This document shows, piece by piece, positions 54,452 to 64,000 of a DNA stretch of 64,000 nucleotides (within the stretch, counting starts at the first letter, position 1; each line of letters starts with the position of its first letter). Location: assembly GCA_034231615.1 (NCBI GenBank), contig CM067304.1, forward strand, positions 23,680,589 to 23,744,588, written 5' to 3'. The DNA is from Meghimatium bilineatum. Taxonomy: Eukaryota > Mollusca > Gastropoda > Stylommatophora > Philomycidae. Below the pieces are notes generated by a model that ran no database searches, was not told the origin of the DNA, and was given only the letters and a program-made list of their open reading frames with translations. A program made the position numbers and the translations under genes.

Positions 54452-56220
54452 CTCAGTGTATGAAACACTTCAACACTCATTGTATGGAACACCATCACTC
54501 AGTGTATGAAACACCATCACTCAGTGTATGGAACACTTCAGCACTCAGTGTGTGGAACACTTCAACACTCAGTGTATGGAACACTACAACACTCAGTGTA
54601 TGGAACACTACAACACTCAGTGTATGAAACACCAACACTCAGTGTTTGAAACACTTCAACACTCAGTGTATGGAACACTACAACACTCAGTGTATGGAAC
54701 ACTTCAACACTCAGTGTATGGAACACTACAACACTCAGTGTATGGAACACTACAACACTCAGTGTATGGAACACTTCAACACTCAGTGTATGGAACACTA
54801 CAACACTCAGTGTATGGAACACTACAACACTCAGTGTATGGAATACTTCAACACTCAGTGTATGGAATACTTCAACACTCAGTGTATGAAACACTTCAAC
54901 ACTCAGTGTATGAAACACTTCAACACTCAGTGTATGAAACACTACAAAACTCAGTGTATGGAACACTTCAACACTCAGTGTATGAAAAACTACAACACTC
55001 AGTGTATGAAACACTACAACACTCAGTGTATGGAACACTTCAACACTCAGTGTATGGAACACTACAACACTCAGTGTATGGAACACTACAACACTCAGTG
55101 TATGAAACACTACAACACTCAGTGTATGAAACACTACAACACTCAGTGTATGAAACACTACAACACTCAGTGTTTGGAACACTACAAAACTCAGTGTATG
55201 GAACACTTCAACACTCAGTGTATGAAAAACTACAACACTCAGTGTATGAAACACTACAACACTCAGTGTATGGAACACTACAACACTCAGTGTATGGAAC
55301 ACTACAACACTCAGTGTATGGAACACTTCAACACTCAGTGTATGAAACACTACAACACTCAGTGTATGGAACACTTCAACACTCAGTGTATGGAACACTA
55401 CAACACTCAGTGTATGGAACACTTCAACACTCAGTGTATGGAACACTACAACACTCAGTGTATGGAACACTTCAACACTCAGTGTATGAAACACCAACAC
55501 TCAGTGTATGGAACACTTCAACACTCAGTGTATGAAACACTTCAACACTCAGTGTATGAAACACTTCAACACTCAGTGTATGAAACACTTCAGCACTCAG
55601 TGTATGAAACACTTCAACACTCATTGTATGGAACACCATCACTCAGTGTATGAAACACCATCACTCAGTGTATGGAACACTTCAGCACTCAGTGTGTGGA
55701 ACACTTCAACACTCAGTGTATGGAACACTACAACACTCAGTGTATGGAACACTACAACACTCAGTGTATGAAACACCAACACTCAGTGTTTGAAACACTT
55801 CAACACTCAGTGTATGGAACACTACAACACTCAGTGTATGGAACACTTCAACACTCAGTGTATGGAACACTACAACACTCAGTGTATGGAACACTACAAC
55901 ACTCAGTGTATGGAACACTTCAACACTCAGTGTATGGAACACTACAACACTCAGTGTATGGAACACTACAACACTCAGTGTATGGAATACTTCAACACTC
56001 AGTGTATGGAACACTTCAACACTCAGTGTATGGAATACTTCAACACTCAGTGTATGGAATACTTCAACACTCAGTGTATGAAACACTTCAACACTCAGTG
56101 TATGAAACACTTCAACACTCAGTGTATGAAACACTTCAACACTCAGTGTATGGAATACTTCAACACTCAGTGTATGGAACACTACAACACTCAGTGTATG
56201 GAATACTTCAACACTCAGTG
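54452..56220 (+). repeat. 1,786-bp tandem duplication, copy 2
   Basis: The copy starts within the CATTG part of a hub that lacks its upstream 22-bp unit, which marks the duplication junction near 54.43-54.46 kb. It then follows copy 1 through the CAAAACTC pairs and the hub at 55485. Similarity ends near 56.22 kb, where this copy continues into a full-length cassette and copy 1 had switched to GAAACACTAC. Confidence 0.85.
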
Positions 56221-56964
56221 TATGGAACACTACAACACTCAGTGTATGGAACACTACAACACTCAGTGTATGAAACACTACAACACTCAGTGTATGAAAC
56301 ACTACAACACTCAGTGTTTGGAACACTACAACACTCAGTGTATGGAACACTACAACACTCAGTGTATGGAACACTTCAACACTCAGTGTATGAAACACTA
56401 CAACACTCAGTGTATGAAACACTACAACACTCAGTGTATGGAACACTACAACACTCAGTGTATGGAACACTACAACACTCAGTGTATGGAACACTTCAAC
56501 ACTCAGTGTATGGAACACTACAACACTCAGTGTATGGAACACTTCAACACTCAGTGTATGGAACACTACAACACTCAGTGTATGGAACACTTCAACACTC
56601 AGTGTATGGAACACTTCAACACTCAGTGTATGGAACACTACAACACTCAGTGTATGGAACACTTCAACACTCAGTGTATGGAACACTTCAACACTCAGTG
56701 TATGGAATACTACAACACTCAGTGTATGGAACACTACAACACTCAGTGTATGGAACACTTCAACACTCAGTGTATGGAACACTACAACACTCAGTGTATG
56801 GAACACTACAACACTCAGTGTATGAAACACTTCAACACTCAGTGTATGAAACACTTCAACACTCAGTGTATCAAACACTTCAACACTCAGTGTATGGAAT
56901 ACTTCAACACTCAGTGTATGGAACACTACAACACTCAGTGTATGGAACACTTCAACACTCAGTG
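55485..56964 (+). repeat. A-like cassette, 1,480 bp
   Basis: The TATCAAAC marker near 56870 and the overall unit order match cassette A of dimer 6 (48504) at an offset of about 6,960-6,984 bp. It lacks the CTAAG and GGCATAC variants and the CATTG unit found in A. It is one 24-bp unit shorter than 1,504 bp. Confidence 0.82.
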
Positions 56965-58156
56965 TATGAAACACCAACACTCAGTGTATGGAACACTTCA
57001 ACACTCAGTGTATGAAACACTTCAACACTCAGTGTATGAAACACTTCAACACTCAGTGTATGAAACACTTCAGCTCTCAGTGTATGAAACACTTCAACAC
57101 TCATTGTATGGAACACCATCACTCAGTGTATGAAACACCATCACTCAGTGTATGGAACACTTCAGCACTCAGTGTGTGGAACACTTCAACACTCAGTGTA
57201 TGGAACACTACAACACTCAGTGTATGGAACACTACAACACTCAGTGTATGAAACACCAACACTCAGTGTTTGAAACACTTCAACACTCAGTGTATGGAAC
57301 ACTACAACACTCAGTGTATGGAACACTTCAACACTCAGTGTATGGAACACTACAACACTCAGTGTATGGAACACTACAACACTCAGTGTTTGGAACACTT
57401 CAACACTCAGTGTATGGAACACTACAACACTCAGTGTATGGAACACTACAACACTCAGTGTATGGAATACTTCAACACTCAGTGTATGGAACACTTCAAC
57501 ACTCAGTGTATGGAATACTTCAACACTCAGTGTATGGAATACTTCAACACTCAGTGTATGAAACACTTCAACACTCAGTGTATGAAACACTTCAACACTC
57601 AGTGTATGAAACACTTCAACACTCATTGTATGAAACACTTCAACACTCAGTGTATGGAATACTTCAACACTCAGTGTATGGAACACTACAACACTCAGTG
57701 TATGGAATACTTCAACACTCAGTGTATGGAACACTACAACACTCAGTGTATGGAACACTACAACACTCAGTGTATGAAACACTACAACACTCAGTGTATG
57801 AAACACTACAACACTCAGTGTTTGGAACACTACAACACTCAGTGTATGGAACACTACAAAACTCAGTGTATGGAACACTTCAACACTCAGTGTATGAAAA
57901 ACTACAACACTCAGTGTATGAAACACTACAACACTCAGTGTATGGAACACTGCAACACTCAGTGTATGGAACACTACAACACTCAGTGTATGGAACACTT
58001 CAACACTCAGTGTATGAAACACTACAACACTCAGTGTATGGAACACTTCAACACTCAGTGTATGGAACACTACAACACTCAGTGTATGGAACACTTCAAC
58101 ACTCAGTGTATGGAACACTACAACACTCAGTGTATGGAACACTTCAACACTCAGTG
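56965..58156 (+). repeat. B-like cassette, basic 1,192-bp form
   Basis: TTTGGAACACTTC, one single 240-bp block, CACTACAAAACTC, GAAAAACTAC and CACTGCAAC (57947-57955) occur in the B order. The length is exactly 240 bp less than the 1,432-bp B, so this is the non-duplicated form. The hub carries TGTGGAAC instead of TGTGCAAC. CAGTGAATG is absent, as in dimer 6. Confidence 0.85.
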
Positions 58157-60863
58157 TATGAAACACCAACACTCAGTGTATGGAACACTTCAACACTCAG
58201 TGTATGAAACACTTCAACACTCAGTGTATGAAACACTTCAACACTCAGTGTATGAAACACTTCAGCACTCAGTGTATGAAACACTTCAACACTCATTGTA
58301 TGGAACACCATCACTCAGTGTATGAAACACCATCACTCAGTGTATGGAACACTTCAGCACTCAGTGTGTGGAACACTTCAACACTCAGTGTATGGAACAC
58401 TACAACACTCAGTGTATGGAACACTACAACACTCAGTGTATGAAACACCAACACTCAGTGTTTGAAACACTTCAACACTCAGTGTATGGAACACTACAAC
58501 ACTCAGTGTATGGAACAATTCAACACTCAGTGTAGGGAACACTACAACACTCAGTGTATGGAACACTACAACACTCAGTGTATGGAACACTTCAACACTC
58601 AGTGTATGGAACACTACAACACTCAGTGTATGGAACACTACAACACTCAGTGTATGGAATACTTCAACACTCAGTGTATGGAACACTTCAACACTCAGTG
58701 TATGGAATACTTCAACACTCAGTGTATGGAAAACTTCAACACTCAGTGTATGAAACACTTCAACACTCAGTGTATGAAACACTTCAACACTCAGTGTATG
58801 AAACACTTCAACACTCAGTGTATGGAATACTTCAACACTCAGTGTATGGAACACTACAACACTCAGTGTATGGAATACTTCAACACTCAGTGTATGGAAC
58901 ACTACAACACTCAGTGTATGGAACACTACAACACTCAGTGTATGAAACACTACAACACTCAGTGTATGAAACACTACAACACTCAGTGTTTGGAACACTA
59001 CAACACTCAGTGTATGGAACACTACAACACTCAGTGTATGGAACACTTCAACACTCAGTGTATGAAACACTACAACACTCAGTGTATGAAACACTACAAC
59101 ACTCAGTGTATGGAACACTACAACACTCAGTGTATGGAACACTACAACACTCAGTGTATGGAACACTTCAACACTCAGTGTATGGAACACTACAACACTC
59201 AGTGTATGGAACACTTCAACACTCAGTGTATGGAACACTACAACACTCAGTGTATGGAACACTTCAACACTCAGTGTATGGAACACTTCAACACTCAGTG
59301 TATGGAACACTACAACACTCAGTGTATGGAACACTTCAACACTCAGTGTATGGAACACTTCAACACTCAGTGTATGGAATACTACAACACTCAGTGTATG
59401 GAACACTACAACACTCAGTGTATGGAACACTTCAACACTCAGTGTATGGAACACTACAACACTCAGTGTATGGAACACTACAACACTCAGTGTATGAAAC
59501 ACTTCAACACTCAGTGTATGGAACACTTCAACACTCATTGTATGGAACACTACAACACTCAGTGTATGGAACACTTCAACACTCAGTGTATGGAACACTA
59601 CAATACTCAGTGTATGGAATACTTCAACACTCAGTGTATGGAACACTACAACACTCAGTGTATGGAACACTTCAACACTCAGTGTATGGAACACTTCAAC
59701 ACTCAGTGTATCGAATACTACAACACTCAGTGTATGGAACACTACAACACTCAGTGTATGGAACACTTCAACACTCAGTGTATAGAACACTACAACACTC
59801 AGTGTATGGAACACTACAACACTCAGTGTATGAAACACTTCAACACTCAGTGTATGGAACACTACAACACTCAGTGTATGGAATACTACAACACTCAGTG
59901 TATGAAACACTTCAACACTCAGTGTATGGAATACTACAACACTCAGTGTATGAAACACTTCAACACTCAGTGTATGGACACTTCAACACTCAGTGTATAA
60001 AACACCAACACTCAGTGTATGGAACACTTCAACACTCAGTGTATGAAACACCAACACTCAGTGTTTGGAACACTACAACACTCAGTGTATAGAACACTAC
60101 AACACTCAGTGTATGAAACACTTCAACACTCAGTGTATGAAACACTTCAACACTCAGTGTATGAAACATCAACACTCAGTGTTTGGAACACTACAACACT
60201 CAGTGTATGAAACACTTCAGCACTCAGTGTATGAAACACTTCAACACTCAGTGTATGAAACACCAACACTCAGTGTATGGAACACTTCATCACTCAGTGT
60301 ATGAAACACCAACACTCAGTGTATGAAACACCAACACTCAGTGTATGGAACACTTCAACACTCAGTGTATGAAACACTTCAACACTCAGTGTATGAAACA
60401 CTTCAACACTCAGTGTATGAAACACCAACACTCAGTGTATGGAACACTTCATCACTCAGTGGATGAAACACCAACACTCAGTGTATGAAACACTACAACA
60501 CTCAGTGTATGGAACACTTCAACACTCAGTGTATGAAACACTTCAACACTCAGTGTATGAAACACTTCAACACTCAGTGTATGAAACACTTCAGCACTCA
60601 GTGTATGAAACACTTCAACACTCAGTGTATGGAACACCATCACTCAGTGTATGAATCACCATCACTCAGTGTATGGAACACTTCAGCACTCAGTGTATGG
60701 AACACTTCAACACTCAGTGTATGAAACACTACAACACTCAGTGTATGGAACACTTCAACACTCAGTGTATGGAACACTACAACACTCAGTGTATGGAACA
60801 CTTCAACACTCAGTGTATGGAACACTACAACACTCAGTGTATGGAACACTTCAACACTCAGTA
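58157..60863 (+). repeat. Cassette running into an irregular 22-bp-rich zone with module N
   Basis: The first half repeats 51387 onward (GGAACAATTC, GGAAAACTTC) with private TGTAGGGAAC near 58534. From about 59.5 kb the pattern loses cassette order: CATTG followed directly by GGAACACTAC near 59536, TATCGAATAC at 59710-59719, TATAGAAC near 59783 and a 23-bp unit at 59973-59995. Many 22-bp units follow between 59.99 and 60.66 kb. About 60.27-60.66 kb matches module N, with GTGGATG near 60460 and GAATCACC near 60654 as private changes. Confidence 0.8.
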
Positions 60864-63800
60864 TATGAAACACCAACACTCAGTGTATGGAACACTTCAA
60901 CACTCAGTGTATGAAACACTTCAACACTCAGTGTATGAAACACTTCAACACTCAGTGTATGAAACACTTCAGCACTCAGTGTATGAAACACTTCAACACT
61001 CATTGTATGGAACACCATCACTCAGTGTATGAAACACCATCACTCAGTGTATGGAACACTTCAGCACTCAGTGTGTGGAACACTTCAACACTCAGTGTAT
61101 GGAACACTACAACACTCAGTGTATGGAACACTACAACACTCAGTGTATGAAACACCAACACTCAGTGTTTAAAACACTTCAACACTCAGTGTATGGAACA
61201 CTACAACACTCAGTGTATGGAACACTTCAACACTCAGTGTATGGAACACTACAACACTCAGTGTATGGAACACTACAACACTCAGTGTATGGAACACTTC
61301 AACACTCAGTGTATGGAACACTACAACACTCAGTGTATGGAACACTACAACACTCAGTGTATGGAATACTTCAACACTCAGTGTATGGAATACTTCAACA
61401 CTCAGTGTATGAAACACTTCAACACTCAGTGTATGAAACACTTCAACACTCAGTGTATGAAACACTTCAACACTCATTGTATGAAACACTTCAACACTCA
61501 GTGTATGGAATACTTCAACACTCAGTGTATGGAACACTACAACACTCAGTGTATGAAATACTTCAACACTCAGTGTATGGAACACTACAACACTCAGTGT
61601 ATGGAACACTACAACACTCAGTGTATGAAACACTACAACACTCAGTGTATGAAACACTACAACACTCAGTGTTTGGAACACTACAACACTCAGTGTATGG
61701 AACACTACAAAACTCAGTGTATGGAACACTTCAACACTCAGTGTATGAAACACTACAACACTCAGTGTATGAAACACTACAACACTCAGTGTATGGAACA
61801 CTACAACACTCAGTGTATGGAACACTTCAACACTCAGTGTATGGAACACTACAACACTCAGTGTATGGAACATTTCAACACTCAGTGTATGGAACACTTC
61901 AACACTCAGTGTATGGAACACTTCAACACTCAGTGTATGGAACACTACAACACTCAGTGTATGGAACACTACAACACTCAGTGTATGGAATACTTCAACA
62001 CTCAGTGTATGGAACACTTCAACACTCAGTGTATGGAATACTTCAACACTCAGTGTATGGAATACTTCAAAACTCAGTGTATGAAACACTTCAACACTCA
62101 GTGTATGAAACACTTCAACACTCAGTGTATTAAACACTTCAACACTCATTGTATGAAACACTTCAACACTCAGTGTATGGAATACTTCAACACTCAGTGT
62201 ATGGAACACTACAACACTCAGTGTATGAAATACTTCAACACTCAGTGTATGGAACACTACAACACTCAGTGTATGGAACACTACAACACTCAGTGTATGA
62301 AACACTACAACACTCAGTGTATGAAACACTACAACACTCAGTGTTTGGAACACTACAACACTCAGTGTATGGAACACTACAAAACTCAGTGTATGGAACA
62401 CTTCAACACTCAGTGTATGAAACACTACAACACTCAGTGTATGAAACACTACAACACTCAGTGTATGGAACACTACAACACTCAGTGTATGGAACACTAC
62501 AACACTCAGTGTATGGAACACTTCAACACTCAGTGTATGGAACACTACAACACTCAGTGTATGGAACACTTCAACACTCAGTGTATGGAACACTACAACA
62601 CTCAGTGTATGGAACACTTCAACACTCAGTGTATGGAACACTTCAACACTCAGTGTATGGAACACTACAACACTCAGTGTATGGAACAATTCAACACTCA
62701 GTGTATGGAACACTACAACACTCAGTGTATGGAACACTTCAACACTCAGTGTATGAAACACCAACACTCAGTGTATGGAACACTTCAACACTCAGTGTAT
62801 GAAACACTTCAACACTCAGTGTATGAAACACTTCAACACTCAGTGTATGAAACACTTCAGCACTCAGTGTATGAAACACTTCAACACTCATTGTATGGAA
62901 CACCATCACTCAGTGTATGAAACACCATCACTCAGTGTATGGAACACTTCAGCACTCAGTGTATGAAACACTTTATCACTCAGTGTATGAAACACTTCAA
63001 CACTCAGTGTATGGAACACTACAACACTCAGTGTATGGAACACTTCAACACTCAGTGTATGGAACACTACAACACTCAGTGTATTGAACACTTCAACACT
63101 CAGTGTATGGAACACTACAACACTCAGTGTATGGAACACTACAACACTCAGTGTATGGAACACTTCAACACTCAGTGTATGGAACACTTCAACACTCAGT
63201 GTATGGAATACTACAACACTCAGTGTATGGAACACTACAACACTCAGTGTATGGAATACTTCAACACTCAGTGTATGGAATACTTCAACACTCAGTGTAT
63301 GGAATACTTCAACACTCAGTGTATGGAATACTTCAACACTCAGTGTATGAAACACTTCAACACTCAGTGTATGAAACACTTCAACACTCAGTGTATGAAA
63401 CACTTCAACACTCAGTGTATGGAACACTACAACACTCAGTGTATGGAACACTTCAACACTCAGTGTATGGAACACTACAACACTCAGTGTATGGAACACT
63501 TCAACACTCAGTGTATGGAACACTACAACACTCAGTGTATGGAACACTTCAACACTCAGTGTATGGAACACTACAACACTCAGTGTATGGAACATTTCAA
63601 CACTCAGTGTATGGAACACTTCAACACTCAGTGTATGGAACACTTCAACACTCAGTGTATGGAACACTACAACACTCAGTGTATGGAACACTACAACACT
63701 CAGTGTATGGAATACTTCAACACTCAGTGTATGGAACACTTCAACACTCAGTGTATGGAATACTTCAACACTCAGTGTATGGAATACTTCAACACTCAGT

Positions 63801-64000
63801 GTATGAAACACTTCAACACTCAGTGTATGAAACACTTCAACACTCAGTGTATGAAACACTTCAACACTCATTGTATGAAACACTTCAACACTCAGTGTAT
63901 GGAATACTTCAACACTCAGTGTATGGAACACTACAACACTCAGTGTATGGAATACTTCAACACTCAGTGTATGGAACACTACAACACTCAGTGTATGGAA
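60864..64000 (+). repeat. Cassettes resembling the 25-33 kb zone
   Basis: The cassette from hub 60864 to hub 62752 is 1,888 bp and follows the marker order of 30770-32561 (1,792 bp) with four extra 24-bp units: GAAATACTTC, CACTACAAAACTC, CATTTC, then a second GAAATACTTC/CAAAACTC set. From 62.95 kb the units follow 22.66-23.7 kb and 27.3-28.4 kb. Private changes include TTTAAAAC near 61168, TATTAAAC near 62129 and CTTTATCAC near 62971. The array continues past the window end. Confidence 0.8.

Larger units (their letters stand above)
1..64000 (+). repeat. 24-bp satellite/minisatellite array filling the window
   Basis: Every stretch I read is a copy of a 24-bp unit: TATGGAACACT(T/A) then CAACACTCAGTG. 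All copies lie in the same orientation and abut directly, with no spacer or foreign insert. The unit is 42% G+C, has no CpG, and contains ACACT twice as a direct repeat plus one inverted copy (AGTGT). Frequent variants are GAAACAC or GGAATAC for GGAACAC, CTTCAAC versus CTACAAC, CAGCAC or CATCAC for CAACAC, and CATTG for CAGTG. Rarer units have 21, 22, 23 or 25 bp. The 24-bp period is a multiple of three and the consensus has no stop in any forward frame, which gives long meaningless open frames (YGTLQHSV, MEHFNTQC, WNTSTLSV) and one on the reverse strand (EVFHTLSV). Size and purity indicate eukaryotic satellite DNA; family and species are not recognised. Confidence 0.97.

Noticed and set aside
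1..64000. CRISPR array
   Set aside because: The repeats are directly adjacent with no unique spacers, there are no cas genes, and the hierarchy is that of a satellite.
1..64000. Telomere repeat
   Set aside because: The unit is 24 bp with balanced strand composition and no TTAGGG-like G-rich core. It carries internal dyads and higher-order repeats.
1..64000. GGAACA as a steroid-receptor half-site array
   Set aside because: GGAACA resembles one half of a glucocorticoid/androgen response element, but no properly spaced inverted TGTTCC partner exists in the unit. Its regular presence follows from the tandem repeat.
1..64000. Promoters, TATA boxes and terminators
   Set aside because: TATATAAC and similar strings (for example near 905, 4484 and 7387) are single-base variants of the TATGGAAC part of the unit, with no associated transcription unit.
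1..64000. Inverted segments of the array
   Set aside because: I looked for reverse-oriented units (CACTGAGTGTTG...) and saw none. ACTGAGTG near 6397, 9700, 11110, 12972, 14382, 16482 and 19247 is a C-to-G change in a forward unit, not an inversion.
1..64000. Pure assembly or simulation artefact
   Set aside because: Cannot be excluded without reads. However, the nested, register-preserving variation with private substitutions is what real satellite evolution leaves, and simple read stacking would not produce it. Local copy numbers may still be wrong.
1..64000. Transposon or retrovirus fragments
   Set aside because: No stretch departs from the 24-bp unit long enough to hold such a sequence, and no target-site duplications or terminal repeats were seen.

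Overview
The whole 64-kb window is one uninterrupted, head-to-tail tandem array built from a 24-bp unit, about 2,670 units in a single orientation. The consensus unit, numbered here from its TATGG, is TATGGAACACT(T/A) followed by CAACACTCAGTG. I see no unique sequence, no transposon and no RNA gene. I see no protein-coding gene I can support: the long open frames on both strands are a by-product of a stop-free 24-bp (8-codon) period. A pure minisatellite/satellite array of this size points to a eukaryotic genome, probably a heterochromatic (centromeric, pericentromeric or subtelomeric) block resolved by long reads. I do not recognise the family and cannot name the species.

Units differ at a few recurrent positions: G/A at 5, C/T at 8, T/A at 12, A/G/T at 15, G/T at 22 and A/T/G at 2. 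A 22-bp variant also recurs; it lacks positions 11-12 and so reads ...AACACCAACACT.... These variants act as a bar-code that shows nested higher-order repeats. From left to right: 1-3.4 kb holds two partial copies of a 2,306-bp period. 3.4-9.0 kb holds 1,393-bp and 3,255-bp periods, marked by three CACGTG insertions. 9.03-15.57 kb holds two copies of a 3,272-bp repeat. 15.86-21.4 kb holds two copies of a 2,765/2,789-bp repeat. 20.77-24.27 kb is a two-cassette block copied again at 25.42-28.99 kb. 28.8-34.75 kb holds cassettes of variable length. 34.76-51.39 kb holds six copies of a clear two-cassette (A/B) higher-order repeat, canonically 1,504 + 1,432 = 2,936 bp. 51.4-59 kb holds a 1,786-bp tandem duplication flanked by a second copy of the 48.5-52 kb segment. 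59.5-60.86 kb is irregular and rich in 22-bp units. 60.86-64 kb resembles the 25-33 kb zone.

From about 22.4 kb onward, cassettes are separated by a recognisable ~304-bp hub carrying up to four 22-bp units in fixed order. Almost all cassette length differences are whole combinations of 24 and 22 bp (for example 240, 144, 48, 910 and 190). This is what unequal exchange or replication slippage in register would leave. Each unit also contains the 11-bp dyad ACACT-C-AGTGT, so the array carries a regularly spaced inverted-repeat motif throughout.

Nothing in the window works together as a gene system. Its content is structural: the monomer, its phase-shifting variants, the hubs and the layered higher-order repeats. 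All comparisons were made by eye, so block edges are accurate to about one unit unless exact numbers are given.
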